Source of the DNA: Macrostomum hystrix
Taxonomy: Eukaryota; Platyhelminthes; Macrostomidae
Direction of reading: 5' to 3'
Assembly (NCBI GenBank): GCA_950097015.1
Contig: CATNEN010000003.1
Coordinates: forward strand, 15,320,001 to 15,384,000
DNA: 64,000 nt
Every line of letters starts with the position of its first letter. Position 1 is the stretch's first letter. The notes beneath the pieces are model-generated. The model ran no database searches. It saw only the letters and a program-made list of their open reading frames with translations, and was not told the origin of the DNA. Positions 42,501-53,713 of this stretch are shown piece after piece. A program made the position numbers and the translations under genes.

Positions 42501-45500
42501 AACGAAGGTTAAAAGTAGCGGAAGTTAGTTTTGAAGCAATTAGGAAGACATCTAATATTTATAAAAAATGAAATTAAAAATGACGTTCATTGTTTTAGAC
42601 TAAAGTGAGAAAGTAACGATAGCTTTTTTGTATATGCAAAAGTAACGGAACCTATTTTTAGCTACCCTGCAAAAGAAACGGTCGCTTATTTTCTTGTTAC
42701 CCAGTAAAACTTGCGCAATAATAGATCATATAAATAATTGCAGGAGGGCTGCGGGCAATGACTCATCATTTGGTGACACTAGACCCGCAGCCAGCGAGGA
42801 GGCAATTCTGCCCATTTCGCTGACTCCTGAGCACACACGCACACAGATACTGTACGCAGGCACACGCTCACACAGGTGTGTACATCTGCCCTGACTTTCT
42901 CATCGTCAGGCAGTGTACATTTCACTGTGCCTTGGAGGTTGGCCCTCAAGGGCGTAAATTGCACGACAAGCCACCAAGCCTTCTCTCCGCGGCTGCGCCT
43001 CAAATGAATGTGGCCTCGCCGCGGAATCGAGCTTTGGGACATTGGTGCTAGAGGCAAATGCATTAATTGCGTTAATCTCTCTCTCTCGCTCTGGCACTCC
43101 CCCCCTTCTTAAAACTAGCGTAGGGTTGAGTCTAGATACCCAACAAAGTTAACGGAAGCTTCTATCTAGCTACCCAGCAGAAGTAACGAATTGTTTGTTT
43201 AGAGCTAATTAACGAGCTATCTAGATAAGGGAAACTAACTATGGGGGATGCACAGATTAGATTGATAGCCTAAAAGATACCCAACGACTTTCGCAATCTC
43301 AATTCTGGCCTTACCAAATTGTTTTTTTCAATCACTTGCTAATAATGCTTGACGTCAATCTTCTTTGGGCGATAACGATTGCGTGCGTGACCTCTAAATA
43401 TTCATTTATTTTCTTCATCATAACCGCTGCCTGCCCACTAGATTGGAAGTCTGTTAAACCAATAAATTCGTTATCAAAGTCATGGCTACTGCGACTAGGA
43501 TGATAATAACTGATTAGCGCAGAGCAAAAGACAATTAATTATATTAACGCTACTTTGGCTAAAGAAAGTGAATCGTTTTAACAATTATTCAGTGTCAGAT
43601 TGAAATCAGATTTTATTCTCAACCTGCCTCAATTGTTATCTTTTCTTTTCGGCCTGCCTTCCACACAATCTACCTCTATTCACTGTCGACCTACCTCTTG
43701 ATCTATCTCGCTATCTGCCTTTATCTATCTACCTCTCTCTCTTTATCAACCTCTCTCTATCTACCTCTCTCTATCTACCTCTCTCTCTCTTTTTCTATCT
43801 CTCTCGCGGTATCTACCTCTCTCTCTATCTACCTCTCTCTCTATCTACCTCTCTCTCTTTATCAACCTCTCTCTATCTACCTCTCTCTCTCTTTTTCTAT
43901 CTCTCTCGCGGTATCTACCTCTCTCTCTATCTGCCTCTCTCTTTATCTACCTATCTCTCTTTATCTACCTCTCTCTCTATCTGCCTCTCTCTTTATCTAC
44001 CTCTCTCTATCTACCTCTCTCTCTCTTTTTCTATCTCTCTCTATCTACCTCTCTCTCTCTTTATCTACCTCTCTCTATCTACCTCTCTCTCTCTCTTTTT
44101 CTATCTCTCTCTTTATCTACCTCTCTCTTTATCTATCTCTCTCTCTTTATCTACCTCTCTCACTATCCACCTCTCTCTCACTATCTACCGCTCTCTCTTT
44201 ATCTACCTCTCTCTCTTTATCTACCTCTCTCTCACTATCTACCTCTCTCTCTTTATCTACCTCTCTCTCTTTATCTACCTCTCTCTCTTTATCTACCTCT
44301 CTCTCTTTATCAACCTCTCTCTTTATCTACCTATCTCTCACTATCTACCTCTCTCTCTTTATCTACTATCTCTCTCACTATCTACCCCTCTTTATCTACC
44401 TCTCTCTCACTATCTACCTCTCTCTCTTTATCTACCTCTCTCTCTTTATCTACCTCTCTCTCTTTATCTACCTCTCTCTATCCACTTCTCTCTCACTATC
44501 TACCTCTCTCTCTTTATCTACCTCTCTCTATCAATCCCTCTCTCTCTATCTAACTCTTTATCTACCTCTTTATCTACCTCTTTATCTACCTCTTTATCTA
44601 CCTCTTTATCTACCTCTTTATCTACCTCTTTATCTACCTCTTTATCTACCTCTTTATCTACCTCTTTATCTACCTCTTTATCTGCCTATCTATCTACCTC
44701 TTTATCTACCTCTTTATCTACCTCTTTATCTACCTCTTTATCTACCTCTTTATCTACCTCTTTATCTACCTCTTTATCTACCTCTTTATCTACCTCTTTA
44801 TCTACCTCTTTATCTACCTCTTTATCTACCTCTTTATCTACCTCTTTATCTACCTCTTTATCTACCTCTTTATCTGCCTATTTATCTACCTCTTTATCTA
44901 CCTCTTTATCTACCTCTTTATCTACCTCTTTATCTACCTCTTTATCTACCTCTTTATCTACCTCTTTATCTACCTCTTTATCTACCTCTTTATCTACCTC
45001 TTTATCTGCCTATTTATCTACCTCTTTATCTACCTCTTTATCTACCTCTTTATCTACCTCTTTATCTGCCTATTTATCTACCTCTTTATCTGCCTATTTA
45101 TCTACCTCTTTATCTACCTCTTTATCTACCTCTTTATCTACCTCTTTATCTACCTCTTTATCTACCTCTTTATCTGCCTATTTATCTACCTCTTTATCTA
45201 CCTCTTTATCTACCTCTTTATCTACCTCTTTATCTGCCTATTTATCTACCTCTTTATCTACCTCTTTATCTACCTCTTTATCTACCTCTTTATCTACCTC
45301 TTTATCTACCTCTTTATCTACCTCTTTATCTACCTCTTTATCTACCTCTTTATCTACCTCTTTATCTGCCTATTTATCTACCTCTTTATCTACCTCTTTA
45401 TCTACCTCTTTATCTACCTCTTTATCTACCTCTTTATCTACCTCTTTATCTACCTCTTTATCTACCTCTTTATCTTCCTCTTTATCTACCTCTTTATCTA

Positions 45501-48500
45501 CCTCTTTATCTACCTCTTTATCTACCTCTTTATCTACCTCTTTATCTTCCTCTTTATCTACCTCTTTATCTACCTCTTTATCTACCTCTTTATCTACCTC
45601 TTTATCTACCTCTTTATCTACCTCTTTATCTACCTCTTTATCTACCTCTTTATCTACCTCTTTATCTACCTCTTTATCTACCTCTTTATCTACCTCTTTA
45701 TCTACCTCTTTATCTGCCTCTTTATCTACCTCTTTATCTGCCTCTTTATCTACCTCTTTATCTACCTCTTTATCTACCTCTTTATCTGCCTCTTTATCTA
45801 CCTCTTTATCTACCTCTTTATCTGCCTATTTATCTACCTCTTTATCTACCTCTTTATCTACCTCTTTATCTACCTCTTTATCTACCTCTTTATCTACCTC
45901 TTTATCTACCTCTTTATCTACCTCTTTATCTACCTCTTTATCTACCTCTTTATCTACCTCTTTATCTACCTCTTTATCTACCTCTTTATCTACCTCTTTA
46001 TCTACCTCTTTATCTACCTCTTTATCTACCTCTTTATCTACCTCTTTATCTACCTCTTTATCTACCTCTTTATCTACCTCTTTATCTGCCTATTTATCTA
46101 CCTCTTTATCTGCCTATTTATCTACCTCTTTATCTACCTCTTTATCTACCTCTTTATCTACCTCTTTATCTACCTCTTTATCTACCTCTTTATCTACCTC
46201 TTTATCTACCTCTTTATCTACCTCTTTATCTACCTCTTTATCTACCTCTTTATCTACCTCTTTATCTACCTCTTTATCTACCTCTTTATCTACCTCTTTA
46301 TCTACCTCTTTATCTACCTCTTTATCTGCCTCTTTATCTACCTCTTTATCTGCCTCTTTATCTACCTCTTTATCTACCTCTTTATCTACCTCTTTATCTG
46401 CCTCTTTATCTACCTCTTTATCTACCTCTTTATCTGCCTATTTATCTACCTCTTTATCTACCTCTTTATCTACCTCTTTATCTACCTCTTTATCTACCTC
46501 TTTATCTACCTCTTTATCTACCTCTTTATCTACCTCTTTATCTGCCTATTTATCTACAACTCTATCAACCTCAACTCCGTGGTAGTCTCTCTGTCCCCAA
46601 ATCCTGAAACTAAATCCCTGACATTTCCTTTGGATTTTCTACTAGCTCTCAATAAGGTGCAGTTGAGCGCACTATTTCACGCCATCATTGGCTAGTCAAG
46701 TATATTGTCGTCCAATATTTCAAAGCTCTCTTCGCCTCTACAGTTGAATGGTAATATTCATCAAGTGAGAGATTAGCAGTGGCGGTGAAATAATTAATTG
46801 CTCAATCGGTTGAGAACTGGCCGGTCAAATTAAGTTGCCCCGTTTTTTTCTAGCCTGCCTCCCCAGCAAAGCCACTACTCCCTAGCCCGACGACAAAAAG
46901 AATTCTAGTGACAATTTTTTTCCTTAAGATTCGACTCGAAGGCGGCCTTCTCAAGCGAAGCTGGACTTCCTCTGGTTCTGGCCGACACACCAACCCCCAG
47001 CCCAGCCTCCGATATCCTCATCAACTGGAGTCGGAAGCTCAGAAGAAGAAGAAGTCTTGAGTATATGGAACGCGACAAATCACTCAGCCAGCCAGTCCAG
47101 CCTCATTTTTCCAGGGTCAATTAATTTCTTCATTCTCCTTGGCCACTGCAGGAGAAGCAGACTACACACACACACACTCTCTCTCTAACGCCCGTGCACC
47201 CTTAAGCATTCCTGTCGTCTCTACTCATACCTACTCACACTCTTCTCTCTTCATCTGTTAGATTTTTTTGCCAACACGTCTGAAATTATATTTGACAGAA
47301 AGAAAATGACAAAATTAATTTTGAGGGTATGTAAATAATTTTTTTGCACAGAATATTAATCGCAGAATCACCTAGTGACAGGATTATGGGTTATTAGAAT
47401 CATTAAAAGACCCTCCCAAAGTCTTTACTGGAAGCCGATGCCACTTAAGTCACGTGACGGATTCGTTCTCTTGCAGGTTAGAAATGTACAGCCACTGTTT
47501 CCTATCCCACCAGTCATGTGACTAATTCATTCTCTAGGGCATAAATGTACAGCCACTGTTTCCTATCTCACTGGTCACGTGACTGATTCATTCTCTCCCA
47601 GGTAAGAAATTTACAGCCACTGTTTCTCATCTCACAGGTCACGTGACTGATTCATTCTCTCCCAGGTAAGAAATGTACAGCGGATGTTTCTTATCCCCGG
47701 TCACGTGACTGATTCATTCTCTTCATTCTTTTCTAGGTTAGAAATGTTCAGCGGGGTGTTTTTTTATCACCCGAGTCACGTGACTGGTTCGTTCATTCTA
47801 TGTTAGAAATATACAGCGGCTGTTTTTTATCACCCGAGTCACGTGACTGGTTCGTTCATTCTATGTTAGAAATGTACAGCGGCTGTTTTTTATCACCCGA
47901 GTCACGTGACTGGTTCGTTTTTAGAGACGTACATTGGATATTTTCTTATCACCTAGCTGGCCAGTCATGTGATTCATGTAAATTGACAGTGCCTTTTTCT
48001 TTATTAATCAGTCACGTGACCTCACTATTTTTAACGAGCAGATTTCCTGCCTAAAAGTGGACTATACCCTGAAGTCCATTTATAACCGGCGTCTACTTCC
48101 TTACAGTCACGTGACAAGGAAGCTCCAAATCAATCAAGCCCAGTGAAACCTAGCTGCAGTGTTAAGTAAAATCTTCATTGGGAGGGGGTATATTTCTGGC
48201 AAGCAAGCAGACAGCTATAGGCCATTATCTACTCTGGGCTGCTGTCAATCTTAGCGTGATTCGAGCGAGAAAAAATAGTAAGTGATACACAGTATTATAA
48301 TTATATATATATATGTATTTTTAGACCCGGGGCTTACTAATTTCCATCTCTCTACTGCAGTACACCGCCAGAACCCTACATTTTTTAGTCCACGAATTGC
48401 TCAATACAGAAAGCCTATCTATCTATAGTAGACCAAGTCTCTATACAAAAAGCTGCCTTGTAGCTATACTGTATTGGCTAACTGGGCGTGAAATTGATTT

Positions 48501-51500
48501 AGAAAGTAGGAGCGATTTCTGAGCAGCCTACGGCCAAACTCAACTCACACAGATTTTGTGTCTCTCTCTCTGTGTGTTGTGTGCCTGTCTGTAAGTTACA
48601 AAACAATTTTTTATGAAGGGGGTATACAACGCATTAGTTATCGCCGCTAGCTGCAGTTAGTAGATGAAGACAAGTTAAGCAAGGATATTGTCCGTTATAA
48701 AAGAGGATTTTCTAGGAACAGCCTATAAAAATGTTTTTTATATACACAAGAACATGATCGCGTCTATTCTATACAACAGATTCATCAACCGAGATTGAAC
48801 AAGTATGGACAAACTTGAATAAATTTGTTATTCAGAATCCGGAGACACTGATGTCCTTGGACTCTGAATATGTTCAGACTGATGATAAATGGGCTTCTGA
48901 GAGACTAGACTAAGCTAGACACTTACTTATAATTTTGATTTCATAAGTTAACACAATTGTAATCCTATTCTAGGGTGCCTAGGGTAGACATTTAGATTAG
49001 TTTGGCTGTGACAATATGTTACTGTGTTAGACTCAGGATGTGTGTTAGACACAGCATTTGTGTTAGACTCAGGATATGTGTTACACACGGAATGTGTGTT
49101 AGACACAGGATGTGTGTTAGACACAGGATGTGTGTTAGACTCAGGATATGTGTTAGACACAGGATGTGTGTTAGAAACGGGATGTGTGTTATGGACACAG
49201 GGTGTGTGTTATGGACACAGGATGTGTGTTAGACACAGGATGTGTGTTAGACACAGGATGTGTGTTAGACACGGGATGTGTGTTATGGACACAGGATGTG
49301 CGTTATGGACACAGGATGTGTGTTAGACACAGGATGTGTGTTAGACTCAGGATATGTGTTAGACACAGGATGTGTGTTATGGACACAGGATGTGTGTTAG
49401 ATCCGGGATGTGTGTTAGACACGGGATGTGTGTTAGATCCGGGATGTGTGTTAGACACGGGATGTGTGTTAGACACAGGATGTGTGTTAGACACAGGATG
49501 TGTGTTATGGACACAGGATGTGTGTTAGATCCGGGATGTGTGTTAGACACAGGATGTGTGTTAGATCCGGGATGTGTGTTAGACACGGGATGTGTGTTAG
49601 ACACAGGATGTGTGTTAGACACAGGATGTGTGTTAGACACAGGATATGTGTTAGACTCAGGATATGTGTTAGACTCAGGGTGTGTGTTAGACACAGGATG
49701 TGTGTTAGACACAGGATATGTGTTAGACACAGGATGTGTGTTAGACACAGGATATGTGTTACACACAGGATATGTGTTAGACACGGGATGTGTGTTAGAC
49801 ACAGGATATGTGTTAGACACAGGATGTGTGTTAGACTCAGGATGTGTGTTAGATACAGGATGTGTGTTAGACTCAGGATATGTGTTAGACACAGGATGTG
49901 TGTTAGACTCAGGATATGTGTTAGACACAGGATATGTTTTAGACTCAGGATATGTGTTAGACACAGGATAAGTATTAGACTCAGGATGTGTGTTAGACTC
50001 AGGATGTTTGTTAGACTCAGGATATGTTTTAGACACAGGATGTGTGTTGGACACGGGATGTGTGTTAGACACAGGATATGTGTTAGACACAGGATGTGTG
50101 TTAGACTCAGGATGTGTGTTAGACACAGGATGTGTGTTAGACTCAGGATATGTGTTAGACAGAGGATGTGTGTTAGACTCAGGATATGTTTTAGACACAG
50201 GATATGTGTTAGACTCAGGATATGTGTTAGACACAGGATAAGTATTAGACTCAGGATGTGTGTTAGACTCAGGATGTTTGTTAGACTCAGGATATGTGTT
50301 AGACACAGGATGTGTGTTAGACACAGGATATGTGTTAGACACAGGATGTGTTTTAGACACAGGATGTGTGTTAGACACAGGATGTGTGTTAGACTCAGGA
50401 TATGTGTTAGACTCAGGATATGTGTTAGACACAGGATGCCAGCTAAAGCCGCTTATCATGACACATTGAAAAAAAATGTCACGAAGAACAATGCTATAGT
50501 ATTGTTTCATTTTGTCGGTTCTCATTGTGAATGGATCCTTTGTTCAATATAAAGTCATCTGTGTGTTATTCCATCTATAACTCTATGGTTTATGACCTGT
50601 ATGTAACCAAAAATGCAAATTTCTTACTCCAAATAAATTATTCCTGCCATTGCCAATTTATAAGCTTATTGACAGACACTAGCAAAGCAGGTTTTAAAAG
50701 TCACTGATGTGTAAAATAGGAGAGACTAAGGTGTTACATACGAACAACCTTATTTTTTAAAGCGAAAGTTTAGGTACGCATATTTTCATTTCAAACTTTC
50801 CCGTACATTTTTCCTGCTTTCCTTTCGGGGAGTGAGGTTGTTGGTGAACTTGTTGTCTTTATAAAGGCTGAAATTTGCTTTTTTGAGTAGCAGAGAAATT
50901 CGATCGCTATAAGTGGGCGAACACTTTTCTGCTCTCTAGCTGTGCGGGTATGTGTTTGCGCCCCAAATTTTAGGGTAGCAAGAAAGAAATTTGCCTTCGA
51001 TTGCAGGCTGACAAAGATTAAAAAGTAGGCATTTAAAAATAATTGGTTAACTCACAAAAATACAAAGATACGTCGACTCTAAAGACTATAAAGTTACACT
51101 AAAGAAGGACGTTTATAATTACTCTAATTTTTTTCAACGAAAGTTTGAGAAACTAAGAAAAAGCGTTCTAATTTTGTTCCCATCCAATCAACAAAGTGCG
51201 GAGTGAGGTGGCTGTTGGATAGGTTGCCCCCAAGTCTTCACTAATGTACATCTAAAATGAACATTATTTTGCTAGATCTTGCTTATCAGAGATGGGTTAG
51301 AAAAATTAAAGTGCGGTCGAAGTAACTGCTAGCCTGCATGCACAGATAATGTACATAAATAAAATTAGGCGCCTGTACACTATGGACCTTTCTTTATGCT
51401 AAACAGCCAATAAGCTCTTTATTTATTCTACGTAAACTGAGATCGATTTTGAATGATCTCAAAAATATAAATAATTGACAGCTCACAGAACAGTTCCGAA

Positions 51501-53713
51501 TGGAATAAGCAAATGTCAGTTGTGAGCCTGTCTTCAATTATTCTTTGCTACAATTTGAGCAGTAAATATCATTCCATACAGAGTGTAAGCTTTAGCTTAG
51601 TGATCACAATGGCGCAAAGCCAGCTCTTGACATTGATCGTTTAATCGCGTTTAGCTTTAAAATAACTCTTGTGTTTTTCTTGTCTTAGTGAGCCAGTGAG
51701 TGAGTGCAGACCAACTTGTCTATTTCTTGACTGCTTCTTAAGTAAGCTAGTGTAGGTAAAGTAAGAATAGCATTTGGATTGAGACAAATGGGCAAGAAAA
51801 TAATGCTGCTTTAATGTGCCGTGGGTCCGTTAAACTGCTTTCTTTCAAAGACGATAGAAGATCGAAATCTTGTCTCTTGTCTTGTTTTGCTGAGGGCGTA
51901 TAGAAAATTCTTGAGTGATTTATTATATTATCCCAGCTAGATTAACTCCTAGCAAGGTCTATATGCCGAGAATTATATTGAAATCTATGCAGCCTGAAAT
52001 TCAAACTGTGTCTAAACTAGCGACTTGCATTTTAGCAAGCATTACCAGTACCGCTGCAGAGACGGGTGCTGTGGTACACAAGCCACAAAAAACTGTGACA
52101 CAGCTGTACACAGGCTGTACACAGGCTGTACACAGGCTGTACACAGACTGTACACAGGCTGTACACAGGCTATCATTTCTCCCGTGTCTGATACCTCACC
52201 TGTCGAATCTTTACCACGCGTTCTATCTCACTCACGAGTCTCATCCTACCCGCAATTTTATTTACCGTGTCTCGTTTCTCACGTATCTCATCTCTTCCCT
52301 TTCTCATCTCTTCCCTTTCTCATCTCTCCCCTTTCTCATCTCTCCCCTTTCTCATCTCTCCCCTTTCTCATCTCTTCCCTTTCTCATCTCTCCCCTTTCT
52401 CATCTCTCCCCTTTCTCATCTCTCCCCTTTCTCATCTCTCCCCTTTCTCATCTCTCCCTTTCTTATCTCCTCCCTTTTTTATCTCCTCCCTGTCTCATCT
52501 CTCCCATTTCTTATCTCTCCCCTTTCTAATCTCTCCCCTTTCTCATCTCCTCCCTGTCTCATCTCTCCCCTTTCTCATCTCTCCCCTTTCTCATCTCTCC
52601 CCTTTCTCATCTCCTCCCTTTTTTATCTCCTCCCTTTCTCATCTCCTCCCTGTCTCATCTCCTCCCTGTCTCATCTCTACCCTTTTTTATCTCCTCCCTT
52701 TTTCATCTCCTCCCTTTTTTATCTCCTCCCTGTCTCATCTCCTCCCTGTCTCACCTCCTCCCTGTCTCATCTCCTCCCTGTCTTATCTCCTCCCTGTCTC
52801 ATCTCTACCCTTTCTCATCTCCTCCCTTTTTCATCTCCTCTCTTTTTTATCTCCTCCCTGTCTCATCTCTCCCCTTTCTCATCTCCTCCCTGTCTCATCT
52901 CCTCCCTGTCTCACCTCCTCCCTGTCTCATCTCCTCCCTGTCTCATCTCTACCCTTTCTCATCTCCTCCCTTTCTCATCTCTACCCTTTCTCATCTCCTC
53001 CCTTTCTCATCTCCTCCCTTTTTCATCTCCTCCCTTTTCTCATCTCCTCCCTTTTTTATCTCCTCCCTTTTTCATCTCCTCCCTTTCTCATCTCCTCCCT
53101 TTCTCATCTCCCCCCTTTCTCATCTCTCCCCTTTCTCATCTCTTCCCTTTCTCATCTCTTCCCTTTCTCGTCTCTACCCTTTCTTATCTCCTCACTTTCT
53201 CATCTCCTCCCTTTTTTATCTCCTCCCTGTCTCATCTCTACCCATTCTCATCTCCCCCTTTCTCATCTCTCACCTGTCTCATTTCTCACGTATCTCATTC
53301 CTACGCTTTCTCATATTGTTTCTTTCTGATTTTTCCCGTATCTCGAAAGCATCCAGTTAAAGTAGCTAAATTATTTTAACTCCCCTCAAATTTCCATACT
53401 TCTATAATGCTTCTAGTGCTAGTCCTAGATAGAGCAACTCACTTGAGAAGGTATTGGCAATGAGATTCAGCGGCAGGCAGAATATTGCCATGAGAATATC
53501 GGCTGTGCTCAAATTGCAGATGAAATAGTTTATGGTAGTGTGCATCGTTGGCAGCCGGTACACGGTGGCGATGACAGCTGCATTGCCAATGATTGACAAG
53601 ACGAACACAAGTGTATAGGCTACCGACAGAAGTGTGAGCAGAGCGGACGACAATTTGAACTCCCAAAGATTCACTGTCGCTTCACCAGAGGTTTCGTTCA
53701 ATGCCACGTTCAT
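30206..53713 (-). CDS. Class A (rhodopsin-type) neuropeptide GPCR, five exons
   Basis: Exons 53713-53443, 34611-34512, 32452-32132, 31224-30948 and a last exon best read as 30514-30206 join in frame to 425 residues. Visible features: N-glycosylation site NET at the N-terminus, GN in TM1, NLSTAD in TM2, LCK before TM3 and YLSC in loop 2 (disulphide pair), FDRYLAI at the end of TM3, SWLP in TM6, NPWIY in TM7, then FSKSYR of helix 8. The TM3 run MPYLQGVAVAASV resembles receptors of the SIFamide/NPFF and orexin/allatotropin groups; the exact ligand cannot be told. It would sit in the plasma membrane of neurons or target cells. The last exon frame is uncertain: an alternative acceptor near 30592 gives a tail ending at 30354. 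Intron 1 is about 18.8 kb and over half tandem repeat. Confidence 0.9.
30948..31224 (-). CDS. GPCR exon 4 (TM6, TM7, helix 8)
   Basis: Acceptor CACCTACCCAG and donor CTGT/GTAAGT. Codes for the basic end of loop 3, TM6 with SWLP, TM7 with NPWIY, and helix 8 ending LNTLRC, where a Cys could be palmitoylated. Confidence 0.9.
31229..31612. repeat. 17-bp minisatellite in GPCR intron 3 (about 22 copies)
   Basis: Units read GGTGAGATAACAGACAA with GTCAGATAA and ACATGG variants. On the gene strand it is pyrimidine-rich and abuts the acceptor of exon 4, so it effectively extends the polypyrimidine tract. Confidence 0.95.
31613..32131. other. GPCR intron 3, AT-rich remainder
   Basis: Unique sequence with no gene seen. 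Confidence 0.5.
32132..32452 (-). CDS. GPCR exon 3 (TM4, loop 2, TM5)
   Basis: Begins with the rest of DRYLAICRP after acceptor TTTCCACAAG and ends at donor AGAAA/GTAAGC. It contains TM4 with its Trp and SPW, the loop-2 Cys and TM5. Confidence 0.9.
32509..33753. repeat. 19-bp minisatellite in GPCR intron 2 (about 65 copies)
   Basis: Units read CCTGTTAGACAGAGAGTGA with GACTGA, CACAGACTGA and ACTTGTTAG variants. On the gene strand the unit is TCTCTGTCTAACAG followed at once by GTCAGT or GTCACT, a pyrimidine tract with AG joined to a donor-like sequence. Confidence 0.97.
34070..34352 (+). mobile_element. SINE family B copy with internal deletion (GPCR intron 2)
   Basis: The same element as at 7282, 42737 and 62232, opposite orientation. 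Starting from its tRNA-like head (CTCGCACCAAGGTCCTGAGC), the segment present elsewhere between CATTCGTTTGGG and GGGCCAACCTCC is missing, about 65 bp lost between short GGG homologies. The 3' end is ATTATTA-rich. ATCATGTACATC repeats lie on both sides, so it seems to have inserted into a small tandem repeat (continuing 34365-34440). Confidence 0.87.
34365..34440. repeat. Short ATCATGTACATC tandem repeat
   Basis: About five imperfect 12-15 bp units between SINE B and GPCR exon 2; one further unit lies on the other side of the SINE near 34053. Confidence 0.75.
34512..34611 (-). CDS. GPCR exon 2 (TM3)
   Basis: 100 bases between acceptor ATATTTCAG and donor GACCG/GTAAGT. It codes for the conserved Trp of loop 1, the disulphide Cys and TM3, and splits the Arg codon of the DRY motif with exon 3. 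Confidence 0.9.
34612..35279. other. GPCR intron 1, acceptor-proximal part
   Basis: A degenerate GACAGGTAGAG-type repeat spans about 34730-34880; otherwise unique AT-rich sequence. Confidence 0.5.
35280..38352. repeat. 16-bp minisatellite in GPCR intron 1 (about 190 copies)
   Basis: Units TTATCTACCCAATTCG with AGTTCA, GATTCA and AATTAA variants. Variant order shows duplicated blocks (for example the GTTGTCTACCTAATTTG block at 35700, 35907, 36180 and 36470). The last 400 bases are nearly pure CAGTTCATTATCTACC. Open frames here are repeat artefacts. Confidence 0.98.
38353..39128. other. GPCR intron 1, unique sequence
   Basis: No gene or repeat recognised. Confidence 0.5.
39129..39437 (+). mobile_element. 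tRNA-derived SINE, family A (second copy)
   Basis: Head TAGCCTAGTGATTAGAGCG and B box GGGTTCGATTCC, then CTTCAGCAAGACACTTAACT and CCAGCATTAGCTGGGG and the GTCCATGGACTGAACAG block, colinear with the minus-strand copy at 11925-12240. Ends in an AT-rich tail. Confidence 0.9.
39482..40280. mobile_element. Fold-back element: 310-bp inverted arms around a 176-bp spacer
   Basis: The left arm (39482-39793) and right arm (39970-40280) are inverted copies with roughly 85% identity by eye, from ACGGAGCAACGCAAGCACAC at the outer end to CTTCAACAAGT at the inner end. The spacer is unique. An RNA copy would fold into a long imperfect hairpin. No target duplication or transposase was found. It may be a fold-back transposon or an old inverted duplication. 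Confidence 0.85.
40281..40779. other. GPCR intron 1, unique AT-rich sequence
   Basis: Nothing recognised. Confidence 0.5.
40780..42075. repeat. 23-bp minisatellite in GPCR intron 1 (about 52 copies)
   Basis: Units AGACAGGTAGATTAGATAGA plus TAA; the left third is more degenerate, with a block around 40985-41075 repeated at 41095-41190. Confidence 0.97.
42076..42736. other. GPCR intron 1, with a degenerate AAAGTAACGGAAG repeat
   Basis: From about 42490 a loose repeat built on AAAGTAACGGAAG and AGCTACCC runs into the SINE and resumes after it near 43140-43190. Confidence 0.5.
42737..43096 (-). mobile_element. SINE family B copy (near full length)
   Basis: Colinear with 7282-7612 and 62232-62510, including the CTCCGCGGCTGC block missing from the 34 kb copy. 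It splits the AAAGTAACGGAAG repeat, so it inserted after that repeat formed. Confidence 0.88.
43097..43689. other. GPCR intron 1, unique sequence
   Basis: Remainder of the AAAGTAACGGAAG repeat, then unique sequence. No gene seen. Confidence 0.5.
43690..44552. repeat. Pyrimidine-rich CTCTCTATCTACCT repeat
   Basis: Irregular units mixing (CT)n with TATCTACC, TTTATCTACC and TTTTTCTATC. It appears to be the diverged ancestor or edge of the pure 12-bp array that follows. Confidence 0.95.
44553..46556. repeat. 12-bp minisatellite CTCTTTATCTAC (about 167 copies)
   Basis: An almost perfect 12-bp array; a TGCCTATTTATC variant recurs at uneven intervals, marking duplicated blocks. Being a multiple of three it yields a 969-codon LYLP-repeat frame, which I treat as an artefact. 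Confidence 0.98.
46557..47448. other. GPCR intron 1, unique and less AT-rich
   Basis: No exon recognised; contains a (CA)n/(CT)n microsatellite at about 47165-47190. Confidence 0.5.
47449..48115. promoter_or_regulatory. Cluster of GTCACGTGAC E-box palindromes in a degenerate 62-bp repeat
   Basis: Nine perfect GTCACGTGAC sites start at 47449, 47574, 47638, 47700, 47775, 47838, 47901, 48011 and 48106. Two variants (GTCATGTGAC/T) are at 47513 and 47963. The sites are embedded in units with TACAGCCACTGTTTC or CAGCGGCTGTTTT, spaced 60-75 bp, and the core is better conserved than the flanks. GTCACGTGAC is the consensus CLEAR/M-box-type element bound by MiT/TFE and USF-like bHLH-zip factors. It lies in GPCR intron 1, 5.3-6 kb from exon 1. 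Enhancer activity is inference. Confidence 0.65.
48116..49024. other. GPCR intron 1, unique sequence
   Basis: Nothing recognised apart from a short (TA)n near 48302. Confidence 0.5.
49025..50440. repeat. 18-bp minisatellite GTGTTAGACACAGGATGT (about 79 copies)
   Basis: Variants ACTCAGGATAT, ATCCGGGAT and ATGGACACAGG are arranged in repeated blocks. Open frames on both strands are by-products of the unit length. Confidence 0.98.
50441..52085. other. GPCR intron 1, unique sequence
   Basis: No exon or dispersed repeat recognised. Confidence 0.5.
52086..52170. repeat. 11-bp tandem repeat CTGTACACAGG (about 7 copies)
   Basis: Head-to-tail CTGTACACAGG units with one GACTG variant. Confidence 0.9.
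52280..53335. repeat. 16-bp pyrimidine-rich minisatellite (about 65 copies)
   Basis: Units TCTCATCTCTCCCCTT and TCTCATCTCCTCCCTG. In GPCR sense it is a purine tract (GGGAGGAGATGAG) that begins about 100 bases after the exon 1 donor. All three frames on the plus strand are open for hundreds of codons, which is an artefact. Confidence 0.97.
53443..53713 (-). CDS. GPCR exon 1 (N-terminus, TM1, TM2)
   Basis: Starts at the ATG at 53711-53713 and ends at the donor CTCAA/GTGAGT in phase 1. Codes for the extracellular N-terminus, TM1 ending at the GN motif and TM2 with NLSTADILMAIFCLP. Confidence 0.9.

Noticed and set aside
43698-46607. 969-codon open frame of LYLP repeats
   Set aside because: Produced by a 12-bp tandem repeat without stop codons; no unique domain, and neighbouring frames in the array are similar.
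49372-50552. Long frames on both strands (CVLDTG and SNTHPV repeats)
   Set aside because: Both come from the 18-bp array; opposite-strand frames of equal quality show there is no coding selection.
52025-53379. Two overlapping 370-434 codon frames rich in Ser/Leu/Pro
   Set aside because: Both arise from a 16-bp pyrimidine-rich array that is open in several frames; no start context or domain.
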